From: Pseudomonas putida
GTDB taxonomy: Bacteria; Pseudomonadota; Gammaproteobacteria; Pseudomonadales; Pseudomonadaceae
Assembly: GCF_004357765.1 (NCBI RefSeq)
Contig: NZ_SMTE01000007.1
Coordinates: 124,001-188,000 of the forward strand
Direction of reading: 5' to 3'
DNA length: 64,000 nt
Position numbers and translations under genes: made by a program. Below are positions 1 through 7,950 of this stretch, in pieces (the first letter of the stretch is position 1; every line of letters begins with the position of its first letter). The notes beneath the pieces were generated by a model. That model saw only the letters and a list, made by a program, of their open reading frames with translations. It searched no databases and was not told the origin of the DNA.

Positions 1-147
1 GACGAAACGGATGTTGCCGCGCACGGCGAAGGCATCGAGGATCGGCATGTTGTGGATGGAGATCACGCCAAACGCGGCCTTGACCTCGCATTGCTCGAGG
101 AACGCGGTGATGACCGCGCCCACGGTGACGGTGTTTTCATTACGCAT
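1..147 (-). CDS. Thiamine-pyrophosphate-dependent enzyme, N-terminal fragment (cut by window edge)
   Basis: Only the first 49 codons are present; the frame stays open to base 1. The N-terminus has the look of the TPP-binding Pyr domain of the acetolactate synthase/benzoylformate decarboxylase family: a short lead, then a helix and the motif CEVKAAFGVISIHNMP, where the glycine-valine and the following strand match the first beta-strand of such enzymes. The ATG overlaps the end of the upstream SDR gene by 8 bases, so the two are translationally coupled. It is the distal gene seen of the minus-strand catabolic operon. A decarboxylase or carboligase role is inferred from family; the substrate is unknown. 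Confidence 0.7.
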   Translation of the reverse strand, partial: MRNENTVTVGAVITAFLEQCEVKAAFGVISIHNMPILDAFAVRGNIRFV

Positions 148-937
148 GGCGGGACAGGCCTCCAGAAACGTCGATATGACTGCCGGTGGTGTAGGACGAC
201 AGTGGCGAAGCGAGGAACAGGATCGCTTGGGCGGCCTCTTTGGGCAGGCCCAGGCGGCCTAGGGGAATCTGCTTGCGACGGGCCAGTTGCGTGGTCCATT
301 GCCGCCAGTCCAGCTCGCGCTCGTCGCGGGCCTCGAAGCGGCGGCGCCATTGACCGGACTCGACCAGGCCGATGAGGATGCCGTTGACCCGGATGTCGTG
401 CTCGGCGAACTCGAACGCCATCGAGCGCACCAGGTTCTTCAGCCCGGCACGGGCGGCCGAGGTGGCCACCATGTGCGGTTCAGGCTGGCTGGCCAGCAGC
501 GAGTTGACGCAGACGATCGACGCGCCGGACTGGCCTTGCAGCTGGCTCATGAAGGCCCGCACCGGGTTGATCACCGAGAAGAACTTCAACTGCAGTTCTT
601 CCTGCCAGGCATCGTCGCTGGTGTCGGCGAAGGTCGACACGCGGCCTTGGCCGGCGTTGTTGATCAGCACCCGTGCCGGGCCGAGTTCGGCCTCGCTGGT
701 TGCGGCAAAGGCGCGCACCGCCTCGGCATCGAGTACGTCGCAGACCTGTGCCAGCAGGCGCGCCTCGGGGAAGCGTTCGCGCAGGCTGGCTTCGGCGCTG
801 CGCAGGCGTTCGTCGTTGCGCCCGCAGAAGGCCACCCGGGCGCCGGCTTCGAGCAGCAATTCGACGCACGCCAGGCCGATGCCGGAGGAGCCGCCGGTGA
901 CGATGGCGGTGCTGTCATGCAGTGTATAGAGATTCAT
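140..937 (-). CDS. SDR-family protein lacking the usual Tyr/Lys catalytic pair
   Basis: A 265-residue Rossmann-fold protein of classical SDR length. The cofactor-binding TGGSSGIG lies near residues 15-22 and the structural NNAG near 92-95. The expected YxxxK motif is absent: the aligned segment reads HMVATSAARAGLKNL, so by alignment on AGLKNL the catalytic Tyr is Thr and the Lys is Arg. Family knowledge says these residues carry proton transfer, so it either uses different chemistry or binds NAD(P) without being a standard dehydrogenase. It lies 1 base downstream of the IclR gene and overlaps the TPP-enzyme gene. A second, canonical SDR is encoded in the same operon (3200-3967). Confidence 0.85.
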   Translation of the reverse strand: MNLYTLHDSTAIVTGGSSGIGLACVELLLEAGARVAFCGRNDERLRSAEASLRERFPEARLLAQVCDVLDAEAVRAFAATSEAELGPARVLINNAGQGRVSTFADTSDDAWQEELQLKFFSVINPVRAFMSQLQGQSGASIVCVNSLLASQPEPHMVATSAARAGLKNLVRSMAFEFAEHDIRVNGILIGLVESGQWRRRFEARDERELDWRQWTTQLARRKQIPLGRLGLPKEAAQAILFLASPLSSYTTGSHIDVSGGLSRHA

Positions 938-938
938 T

Positions 939-1760
939 TCAATCCCTCATCAATGCGGTGACGTGGCCCGCGCCTGGGCGGTAGTCGAGCAAGCGCGACA
1001 GTTCGTCGGCGCTGCTGCGTACCTGGCCCAGCAGATTGTCGAAGTTGACGTGGCCGATCTGCACGGTGGGGATGGTCAGGCCAAGGGCGGCGGCGACCCG
1101 GCCACTGGCATCACGCACCGGCGCAGCGACCGTGGAGATGGTCGATTCGAAGAAACCTTCGCCGTTGACGTAGCCGCGCAGGCGGTCGGCCTGGACCAGG
1201 TCGAACAACTCCAGCACGGTTTTCGGCGTGCTCGGCGAGTACTGCTCCAAATGCTCTTCCGGGTACAGCTCGCGCAGTTCGGCCAGGCTCAGGTCGGCCA
1301 GCAGCACGCGGCCGAGCACGGTGGCGTGGGCGGGCAGGCGGGTGCCGACGGTGACGGCGCTGGAGAACACCGACGGCGGCGAGACCTTGGCCACGTAGAC
1401 GATCGAGCGGCCATCGCGTACCACCAGGTTGCTGGGGTAGTTGAGGTGGTCGCACAGTCTTGCCAGCAGTGGCTGGCCGAGTTCGGTCAATTCCAGCGAG
1501 GCCAGGTATTCGAAGCCCAGGCGCAACACCGACATGCCCAGGCGGTATTCGTTGCCGCTGCGGTTGACGAAGCCCATGGTTTCCAGGGTGGTCAACAGGC
1601 GGAAGATGGTCGAGCGTGGCAGTGACAGGCGCCGGGCCAGTTCGGGGGCGGTCAGGGTGCGGTTCTGCCGGCTGAATTCGCACAGCAGCAACAGGCCGCG
1701 CTCCAGGCCGGGGACAATGTACTTGTCCTGATTTTCCTTCGAGGCATCCATATCGTTCAT
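939..1760 (-). CDS. IclR-family transcriptional regulator
   Basis: A 273-residue protein with an N-terminal winged helix-turn-helix at about residues 35-66 (LTAPELARRLSLPRSTIFRL) and a C-terminal IclR effector domain ending in the typical segment around VAAPVRDASGRVAAALGLT. Its start overlaps the stop of the alpha/beta hydrolase by 4 bases (ATGA), so it sits inside the catabolic operon and is probably its local regulator. IclR proteins usually bind palindromes near the promoter and sense a pathway intermediate; candidate half-sites lie upstream of the operon at 6676-6808. The effector is unknown. Confidence 0.93.
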   Translation of the reverse strand: MNDMDASKENQDKYIVPGLERGLLLLCEFSRQNRTLTAPELARRLSLPRSTIFRLLTTLETMGFVNRSGNEYRLGMSVLRLGFEYLASLELTELGQPLLARLCDHLNYPSNLVVRDGRSIVYVAKVSPPSVFSSAVTVGTRLPAHATVLGRVLLADLSLAELRELYPEEHLEQYSPSTPKTVLELFDLVQADRLRGYVNGEGFFESTISTVAAPVRDASGRVAAALGLTIPTVQIGHVNFDNLLGQVRSSADELSRLLDYRPGAGHVTALMRD

Positions 1761-2626
1761 TGCAGGCTACCTGTGAGTGAGGCTTGCAGTGCCCGGGCCA
1801 GGCGCCGGGTCACGGTTTCGGGTTGTTCGATGGCGCAGGCATGGCCGGCACCGTTGATCAGGCTGAAGGGCGCCGCGATGGCTTCGGCCAGCGCGCGGCA
1901 GTCTTCCGGTCGGGTGATGCCGTCGGCGCTACCGCAGTGCACTTCGCACGGCACGCCCGTGGGGGCGTGGTGCAGCAACGCGTCGCCGCACAGCAGTTCG
2001 ATGGCCTGGCGGTAACCTTGCGGATTCAACCGGGCCATGTTCCAGCGCACCCAGGCCAGGGCCGTGGCACTGGCGTTCGGCGACAGCAGATTGGCGCTGC
2101 GCGCCTCGGCGAGGCCTTCGATGCCCACGCGGGCCAGATCGTCCAGACGCTTGGCGCGCACCGAGCGACCTTGCTCGGCTTGCGCCGGGGCACCGTAGCC
2201 GCGTGCCGGGCTGAGCAGCACCAGGCGGCTGACCCGTTCGCGGTTGGTCTTGGCGAAGGCGGCGGCGCTCAAAGCGCCGAGCGAATGGCCGACCAGCACG
2301 CAGCGCTCGATGCCCAGGGCGTCGAGCAGACGGCCGAGGCGTACGGCATAGTCGTCGGCGCCGGGGCAGGCCTGGGCAAGCGGCGACGAGTTGCCGTAGC
2401 CTGGTGCATCCCAGGCGATCACCCGGGCGTGGCGACCCAGGCCCTGGGCCACCTGCAACCAGCTCGCCGCGCCCGAACCGATGCCGTGCAACAGCACGAT
2501 GGCCGCACCGCTGCCCGTTTCGCGCAGCGCCTGCTGGCTGTCGCCCAAGCGCACCAGGCGCTCGGGAAATTGCCGGGCAAGTTGGCTCAGCAAGGGGACG
2601 GTAAGCGTTTCGGCAACCGGCAACAT
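1757..2626 (-). CDS. Alpha/beta-fold hydrolase
   Basis: A 289-residue cytoplasmic hydrolase with no signal peptide. Visible elements are the oxyanion-hole LLHGIGS (near residue 45), the nucleophile elbow GHSLG (near 117), a candidate acid in SADGITRP (near 230) and the C-terminal His in GAGHACAIEQPE (near 260). This is the layout of the C-C bond hydrolase/esterase/lactonase group, typical of ring-fission or ester-opening steps in catabolic operons. It is packed between the cupin gene (4-base gap) and the IclR gene (4-base overlap). The exact substrate cannot be read from sequence. Confidence 0.9.
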   Translation of the reverse strand: MLPVAETLTVPLLSQLARQFPERLVRLGDSQQALRETGSGAAIVLLHGIGSGAASWLQVAQGLGRHARVIAWDAPGYGNSSPLAQACPGADDYAVRLGRLLDALGIERCVLVGHSLGALSAAAFAKTNRERVSRLVLLSPARGYGAPAQAEQGRSVRAKRLDDLARVGIEGLAEARSANLLSPNASATALAWVRWNMARLNPQGYRQAIELLCGDALLHHAPTGVPCEVHCGSADGITRPEDCRALAEAIAAPFSLINGAGHACAIEQPETVTRRLARALQASLTGSLQ

Positions 2627-2630
2627 GGGC

Positions 2631-3185
2631 TTATCCGCGCTTGATCGAGGCCAGCGGGTGGGCTGGCGGGTAGGTGGGGGTGACCGGCTTCTTGGCGCCG
2701 AGCATCACGCACATCAGCGCGTCTTCGTCGCCGATGTTGATTTCTTCGCGGTACACCCCTGGCGGTACCGAGATCAGGTCGCGGTCGGTGAGAATGGTCT
2801 CGAAGCGCTCGCCGTCTTTTTCGATCACCACCTTGAGCTTGCCGCGCAACACGAAGAACACTTCTTCGACGTCGGTGTGCAGGTGGGGTGGGCCTTCATG
2901 CCCGGCGGGGATGACCATGGTGGAGAAGGTGAAATGCTCCGAGGCGATGGTGTTCATGTCGCTGTTCACACCGGTGCCGCCGGTGCCCACGTAACGCATC
3001 TGCGCGCGGCGGTACTTGGGGTCATAGTCGGCCTGGAACTTCAGCGCATCCCAGTCGTAGCGGCGGGTTTCATAGCGGGCGATGCGGGTCTGCATCCATT
3101 CGGCGAGGTCCGCGCCTGCCGGGCGGTCCCAGCTTTTCGGGGCATCGCTGGCAGCGGCTTGGGGCTGGAGGGAAAGGTCGGTCAT
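2631..3185 (-). CDS. Cupin-domain protein
   Basis: 184 residues. I chose the ATG at 3185 because it follows the SDR stop by 14 bases and has a GGAGACTGCC ribosome site; the longer open frame upstream is only the shadow of the SDR gene. The central cupin motif 1 is clear: GHEGPPHLHTDVEEVFFVLRG has two His and a Glu expected to hold a metal, and motif 2 follows around SVPPGVYREEINIG. Single-domain cupins of this kind are dioxygenases, isomerases or small-molecule binders. Its place between a hydrolase and an SDR suggests a catalytic step in the same pathway, which is inference. Confidence 0.88.
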   Translation of the reverse strand: MTDLSLQPQAAASDAPKSWDRPAGADLAEWMQTRIARYETRRYDWDALKFQADYDPKYRRAQMRYVGTGGTGVNSDMNTIASEHFTFSTMVIPAGHEGPPHLHTDVEEVFFVLRGKLKVVIEKDGERFETILTDRDLISVPPGVYREEINIGDEDALMCVMLGAKKPVTPTYPPAHPLASIKRG

Positions 3186-3199
3186 GGCAGTCTCCTTGC

Positions 3200-3967
3200 T
3201 CAGGGCATGACGAACCCGCCGTTGACCGGCAGGGTTTGTCCAGTGATGAAGCGCGACAGGTCGGACAGGGCGAACAGCACGGCGCCGCTGACGTCTTCGG
3301 GCAGTTGTGGGCGCTGGATGGCGCGTTGGTCGATGTACAGACGGTGGCGGGCTTCGGGCACGTAGGCGGTGGCCTCGACCTGCACCAGCCCGGGGGCGAT
3401 GGCATTGACGGTGATGTTGTCGGCGCCGAGTTCGCGACCCAGGCTGCGGGTCATGGCGATCAGCGCTCCCTTGCTGGCGACGTAGGCGAGCAGGTTCGGC
3501 GCGCCCCACAGCGGGGTGTCCGAGGCCAGGTTGACGATGGCCCCACGGCCGCTTTCGCGCAGGGCAGGGAGGGCGGCACGGGTCATCAGCCAGGTGCCGC
3601 GCACGTTCACCTGCATCACCTGATCCCAGGTTTCGATGTCCAGTTCTTCGCAGGTCTTGCCGCCGGAATTGGTGATCGAGGCATTGTTGACCAAGCCGTC
3701 CAGGCCACCCAGGCGCTTGACGGTGCGCTCGATGCAGCTGGTGATCGACGCCGGGTCGCCGAGGTCGAGGCTCACGCCGCTGACGTCCAGGCCCTGTTCG
3801 CTCAGCTCGCACGCAGCTTGCTGCACACGCCCGGCGAGAATATCGGCGATCACCACGCGGGCACCGGCCTGGGCGATGGCTTGGGCAAAGGCGTAGCCCA
3901 GGCCGCGGGCTCCACCGGTCACCAATACGCGGCGGCCTTCGAGGAGGTTGTTGTAATGCGTCATCAC
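3200..3967 (-). CDS. SDR-family NAD(P)-dependent oxidoreductase
   Basis: A 255-residue canonical short-chain dehydrogenase. TGGARGLG binds the cofactor near residues 17-24, NNAS follows the fourth strand, LASD is at the catalytic Ser region, and YVASK supplies the catalytic Tyr and Lys. An Asp at the end of the second strand (VVIADI) suggests preference for NAD(H) over NADP(H). It starts inside the stop of the permease gene (ATGA overlap), so it belongs to the importer operon. Unlike the SDR at 140-937 it should be catalytically competent. Confidence 0.93.
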   Translation of the reverse strand: MMTHYNNLLEGRRVLVTGGARGLGYAFAQAIAQAGARVVIADILAGRVQQAACELSEQGLDVSGVSLDLGDPASITSCIERTVKRLGGLDGLVNNASITNSGGKTCEELDIETWDQVMQVNVRGTWLMTRAALPALRESGRGAIVNLASDTPLWGAPNLLAYVASKGALIAMTRSLGRELGADNITVNAIAPGLVQVEATAYVPEARHRLYIDQRAIQRPQLPEDVSGAVLFALSDLSRFITGQTLPVNGGFVMP

Positions 3968-4740
3968 GAAGTACTCAGCATGGCTTTGGGGAGGTAATGC
4001 AGCACGCGCTTCTCGGCCCAGACCACGGCGCCGTAAGCCAGTACGCCGATCAGGGTGAGCATGACGATGGCCACGAACACGCCGGCTGTATTGCCCTGGC
4101 CTTCGGCGTCCACCAGCAGGAAGCCCAGGCCCTGGTTACCGCCGACCAGCTCACCGACGGTGACGCCGATCACCGCCAGGGTCGAGGCGATGCGCAGGCC
4201 GGAGAACAGCGCGGCCATGGCCGAGGGGAATTCCACCAGGCGGAAGATCTGCCAGCGGCTGGCGTTCATGGTGCGCACCAGATTGATCATGTCCGGGTCG
4301 ACGGTGCGGATGGCCGACAGCACGTTGATCATCACCGGGAAGAACACGATCAGGATGGCGATCAGGATCTTCGGGTAGATGGTGTAGCCCAGCCACATCA
4401 CGAATAGCGGTGCGAAAGCCACCTTGGGGGCGATCTGCAGGGCCAGGATGTACGGCGACAGCATGGCTTCGGCCGACGGCGAGAGGCCCAGCGAGACGCC
4501 GATGGAAATACCGAGCAAGGCCCCCAGGGCGAAACCGACGACGATCTCGAAGGCGGTGATCAGGGTGTGTTCGAGCAGATTGCCGCTGTGCCACATGAGC
4601 ACGCTTTCTTCGGCCACGCGGCTGAGCGGTGGCATGACGAACTCGGGCATACCGAGCAGGCGCGGGCCCCATTGCCAGAGCACGAGGAACAACAGGAGCA
4701 GGGCAAGGCTGCCGAGCATGGAGGTGTTGAGGCTTTTCAT
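3964..4740 (-). CDS. ABC transporter permease (nitrate/taurine/sulfonate type)
   Basis: 258 residues with about six hydrophobic helices. The cytoplasmic EAA-type loop that docks on the ATPase is seen in ALFSGLRIASTLAVIGVTVGE, typical of the SsuC/TauC group. It lies 28 bases downstream of the binding-protein gene and overlaps the SDR gene by 4 bases. With 4769-5770 and 5806-6657 it makes a complete three-gene importer for a small organic molecule. The substrate is presumably what the co-transcribed enzymes degrade. Confidence 0.93.
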   Translation of the reverse strand: MKSLNTSMLGSLALLLLFLVLWQWGPRLLGMPEFVMPPLSRVAEESVLMWHSGNLLEHTLITAFEIVVGFALGALLGISIGVSLGLSPSAEAMLSPYILALQIAPKVAFAPLFVMWLGYTIYPKILIAILIVFFPVMINVLSAIRTVDPDMINLVRTMNASRWQIFRLVEFPSAMAALFSGLRIASTLAVIGVTVGELVGGNQGLGFLLVDAEGQGNTAGVFVAIVMLTLIGVLAYGAVVWAEKRVLHYLPKAMLSTS

Positions 4741-4768
4741 CAGGCGTCTACCTTGGTTGCCAGGGCCT

Positions 4769-5770
4769 TCATTGGGCCGCGGTCTGGGTGTCGATGAACT
4801 GGTTGCTGTAGAGCTCCTCGAGCGCAGGTTCGCGCGGCACGATGCCTTCGCTCACGTAGAACTTGCGCACCGCGTCCAGGCGCGCCGGATCGACGCGGCC
4901 TGGGACCGCCTGGCCGGCGTAGACGTAGTCCACGTACAGGCGCAGGATCTTTTCCAGGGACGCTTCCTTGCCGGCATAGGCCGGTACCGCCTGAACGAAG
5001 GTGGCTGCGGCGGCCTTGGGGTCGTCGACGATGTCCTGCAGGCCGCGCAGGGTGGCCTGGACCACACCGCGCACCAGCTGCGGGTGGTGTTCGATGGCGT
5101 CGTCGGAGGCAAGGATCGCCTGGGCCATGCTCTCGAACACCTGCTCGCGTGGGATCAGTTGGTACTTCAGGCCGGCGTCCTCGGCGTTGATCACCCAGTC
5201 CGGTACCCCCGCCATGGCCACCGCCTTGTTGGCGGAGAACAACTGCCACACCCCGGAGGGGCCGGCGGCCTGGATGTCGACATCGTCCTTGCCCAGGCCG
5301 GCTTTGCGCAGCGAGGCGAGCAGGGCGTAGTAGGTGGTGTCGGAGTACGACATCACGGTCACGGTCTTGCCTTTGAGATCGGCGATGTCGCGGATCTTGG
5401 CATCGGCATTGGTGGCCACCATGGTGACCCCACCGCCGCCGAGCACGGCCACGGCACGGACCGGAATGCCATTGGGGCGTACGATGATCGGCGTGTCGCC
5501 GATGGCGCCGCCGACCAATGCGTTGCCGGCACCGATCTGCTTGGCCACGTCCACGCCGCCCTTGGCCGCGATGAATTCGAGGTCCAGGTTCTCTGCCTGG
5601 TAGTAGCCTTTCTGTTTGGCGATGATCCACGGCGCGAACGCCGGCAGGCTCGGTGGCGCTGGCAGCAGATAGGTGACCTTGGTCGGTTCGGCCTGAGCCT
5701 GCAGGGCCACTGCCAGGCCCAGGGCGGCGATGGCCGCGGTGGCGATGCGTTTGAACGGTGTATTGAACAT
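4769..5770 (-). CDS. ABC transporter periplasmic substrate-binding protein (NitT/TauT family)
   Basis: 333 residues from the ATG at 5770, chosen over an in-frame upstream start because it has a GGGAG ribosome site 6 bases away and begins a proper signal peptide: basic start, hydrophobic core IATAAIAALGLAVALQ and an AQA cleavage site before EPTKV. The mature part follows the SsuA/TauA pattern, with an early IIAKQKGYYQAENLDLEF segment and an LKGKTVTVMSYSD segment. It would capture the substrate in the periplasm for the permease and ATPase encoded beside it. Confidence 0.92.
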   Translation of the reverse strand: MFNTPFKRIATAAIAALGLAVALQAQAEPTKVTYLLPAPPSLPAFAPWIIAKQKGYYQAENLDLEFIAAKGGVDVAKQIGAGNALVGGAIGDTPIIVRPNGIPVRAVAVLGGGGVTMVATNADAKIRDIADLKGKTVTVMSYSDTTYYALLASLRKAGLGKDDVDIQAAGPSGVWQLFSANKAVAMAGVPDWVINAEDAGLKYQLIPREQVFESMAQAILASDDAIEHHPQLVRGVVQATLRGLQDIVDDPKAAAATFVQAVPAYAGKEASLEKILRLYVDYVYAGQAVPGRVDPARLDAVRKFYVSEGIVPREPALEELYSNQFIDTQTAAQ

Positions 5771-5805
5771 GCTGACTCCCGGGGGCTGGGGGTAGTGAAC
5801 GTCGG

Positions 5806-6657
5806 TCAATGCAATTGGTGGTCAGCGCCAACGTGCAACAGGTCCATCAGGCGGCCGGCCAGCGGGCCGATTTCCGGCAGCTTGCGGCGCTCGAGAGGGT
5901 TGTCGCGGTGGGGCAGGTCGATCTCGATCTCTTCGATGATGGTGCCGGGGCGGGCGCTCATGACCAGCAGGCGATCGGACAGGGCGATGGCTTCGACCAG
6001 GTCGTGGGTGATGAACAGCGCGGTCTTTTTTTCCTCGAACAGCATGCGCGCCAGGTCTTGCTGGAGAATCATCTTGGTCTGGGCATCGAGCGCCGAGAAC
6101 GGCTCGTCGAGGAACAGCACCTGTGGGTCGATGGCCAGGGTGCGGGCCAGGGCGGCGCGCTGGCGCATGCCACCGGACAACTGGAACGGGTAGTGGTCGG
6201 CAAAGCCTTGCAGGTGACAGCGCGCCAGCAGATCCTCGGCAATGCCTTTGCGCTGGCTGGCGGCCATGCCCTGGATCTCCAGGCCCAGTTCAACGTTGCG
6301 ACGGATGCTGCGCCAAGGCATCAGCAGGTCTTTCTGCAACATGAATGCGACCTTGGGGACCGGACCCTTGACCACTTCGCCGCCGACCAGCACTTCGCCT
6401 TCGCTTGGGCGGTACAGGCCGGACCCCATGTTGAGGATGGTGCTCTTGCCACAGCCGGAGGGGCCGATGATCGACACCACTTCACCGCGACGGATCTGGA
6501 AGTTCACCCCCTGTATGGCGAAAGCAGCGTCCGTCTGCCCTTTGCGGGGGAAGGCCTTGCCGACGTTGCGAAATTCGATTTCGGTGGGTGCCGGCTCGCT
6601 GTTCGAGTGTGGCGGGGTCCACTGCGGAGCGATTGCGTACATCTCTTTCACAGCCAT
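5806..6657 (-). CDS. ABC transporter ATP-binding protein (nitrate/taurine/sulfonate type)
   Basis: 283 residues. Walker A GPSGCGKST is at residues 65-73, the Q-loop Gln near 108, the signature LSGGM at 160-164, Walker B LFLDEP at 181-186 and the switch His near 218. This is the SsuB/TauB/NrtD subfamily. It is the first gene of the minus-strand operon, with a weak AGAGAG ribosome site, and the binding-protein gene starts 35 bases after its stop. It energises import by the neighbouring permease. Confidence 0.94.
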   Translation of the reverse strand: MAVKEMYAIAPQWTPPHSNSEPAPTEIEFRNVGKAFPRKGQTDAAFAIQGVNFQIRRGEVVSIIGPSGCGKSTILNMGSGLYRPSEGEVLVGGEVVKGPVPKVAFMLQKDLLMPWRSIRRNVELGLEIQGMAASQRKGIAEDLLARCHLQGFADHYPFQLSGGMRQRAALARTLAIDPQVLFLDEPFSALDAQTKMILQQDLARMLFEEKKTALFITHDLVEAIALSDRLLVMSARPGTIIEEIEIDLPHRDNPLERRKLPEIGPLAGRLMDLLHVGADHQLH

Positions 6658-6675
6658 GGGAGAACTCTCTGGTCT

Positions 6676-6808
6676 GTTTTATAGGTGATACGCCGTTTAG
6701 TGCATGAACAATGCCAGGTGAAACTAATCCTTCATTAAAATTAAAAGTCGTTTTATTTCATGGATTTATAAAGACGAGTGCACTTTCCTATTGTTTTATA
6801 TATGAAAC
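6676..6808. promoter_or_regulatory. Candidate operators: three GTTTTAT half-sites upstream of the catabolic operon
   Basis: The spacer 6658-6914 carries no convincing gene and is AT-rich in its centre. TTGTTTTATATATGAAACAA at 6791-6810 is an imperfect palindrome (18 of 20 positions symmetric). A related site, GTTTTATAGGTGATAC, occurs at 6676-6691 just before the first gene, and a lone GTTTTAT is at 6750-6756. Position and symmetry fit binding of the IclR regulator encoded in the operon; this is inference. Confidence 0.45.
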
Positions 6809-6914
6809 AAGGTTTCTTATGTGGCACGAAAATGCGCACGGCGGGGTGACCGTGCCATGGGATGGGGCGGTCGCAGGTAACGAAGGGAAAGTCCTGATTC
6901 GCAGGTAAAACGGA

Positions 6915-7808
6915 TCAACGCCGCGTTGGACGCAATACCAGCCATAGCGCCGCTCCGATCAGCACGCCGCCATACAGGTGCGCCATCGACAACGGCTCAT
7001 CCAGCAACCAGGCGCCCCACAGCACGCCGAATACCGGGATCAGGAAGGTCACGGTGCTGGCTTTCACCGGCCCGACTTCATCGAGCAAGCGGAAGTAGAG
7101 GATGTAGGCCAGCGCCGTGCACAGCAACCCCAGCCCCAGCAGCGACAACCAGACCTGCCAGCCGCCCCAGCTCGAAGGTGGTTGCGTGATCGCGCTCCAG
7201 GCGAACAGGGGCGTGGTCATCAGTGTTGCGCCGAGCATGCTGCCCAGCGCTGCCAGGCGACTGTCCAGGCCGTTGATCCAGCGCCGGGCGAGAAACCCGG
7301 CAAAGCCGTAGCAGGTGGTGGCAGCCAGACAGGCCAGGGCGCCTTTGATCAAGGCGGCGTCCAGCGCCACGGGGCCAGCGCCGCTGAGGATGGCGACACC
7401 GAGCAGACCGAGGAAGATGCCTGCCAGCTTGGGCAAGGTCATCGGCTCACGGAAGCACAGCGCGCCGATCAGCACGCCCATCAGCGGCGTCGTGGCATTG
7501 AAGATCGCCGAATAGCCGGCCGGCAGGACTTGGGCTGCCACTGAATAGAAGGTGGCCGGAATGCCCGAGTTGATCATGCCCAATACCAGGCAGGCCCCGA
7601 GTTTGCCGTTGAATGTCCAGCGCACGCGGCCGATGGCAAGCAACGCGATCAGCCCCAGGCAGGCGATCGAGACCCGGAAGAAGGCCGTTGGCACGGTGCC
7701 CAGTTCTGGGGCGATGATGCGCATGAACAGGAAGCTCGCCCCCCACACGGCAGCAAGTGTCAGCAGGCGGGCTAGGGCGATGGGGCTCACGGCGGTCTCC
7801 AGGAACAA
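6915..7808 (-). CDS. DMT-superfamily (EamA) transporter
   Basis: 297 residues with ten hydrophobic segments forming two EamA repeats. The first repeat has the typical [16 protein letters not shown] start, and the second ends with [15 protein letters not shown] and a basic tail. The family exports amino acids, metabolites or drugs across the inner membrane. It is monocistronic, transcribed away from aceK. The exact start is uncertain: a GTG seven codons into the reading frame is also possible. Confidence 0.88.
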   Translation of the reverse strand: MFLETAVSPIALARLLTLAAVWGASFLFMRIIAPELGTVPTAFFRVSIACLGLIALLAIGRVRWTFNGKLGACLVLGMINSGIPATFYSVAAQVLPAGYSAIFNATTPLMGVLIGALCFREPMTLPKLAGIFLGLLGVAILSGAGPVALDAALIKGALACLAATTCYGFAGFLARRWINGLDSRLAALGSMLGATLMTTPLFAWSAITQPPSSWGGWQVWLSLLGLGLLCTALAYILYFRLLDEVGPVKASTVTFLIPVFGVLWGAWLLDEPLSMAHLYGGVLIGAALWLVLRPTRR

Positions 7809-7950
7809 GGCAGGGCGGGGAGTTTACGTGACGTGGGCGGTGGGTTCTTGTGCTTTCTTGCGCTGCGCATCAGTCACGGGCTATCGCCGCTCGCCACTAT
7901 CTGGAATGTCTAAGCTGAATATTCCCAACCCTGGCACCGAGGCACCCCGC

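Noticed and set aside
6825-6840. Sigma-54-like TGGCACGAAAATGC
   Set aside because: The GG and GC elements are 9 instead of 10 bases apart and no enhancer-binding regulator is near.
6711-6908. 65-residue plus-strand ORF in the AT-rich spacer
   Set aside because: It covers the operator-like repeats, has no ribosome site, and its amino-acid content is unlike a folded protein.
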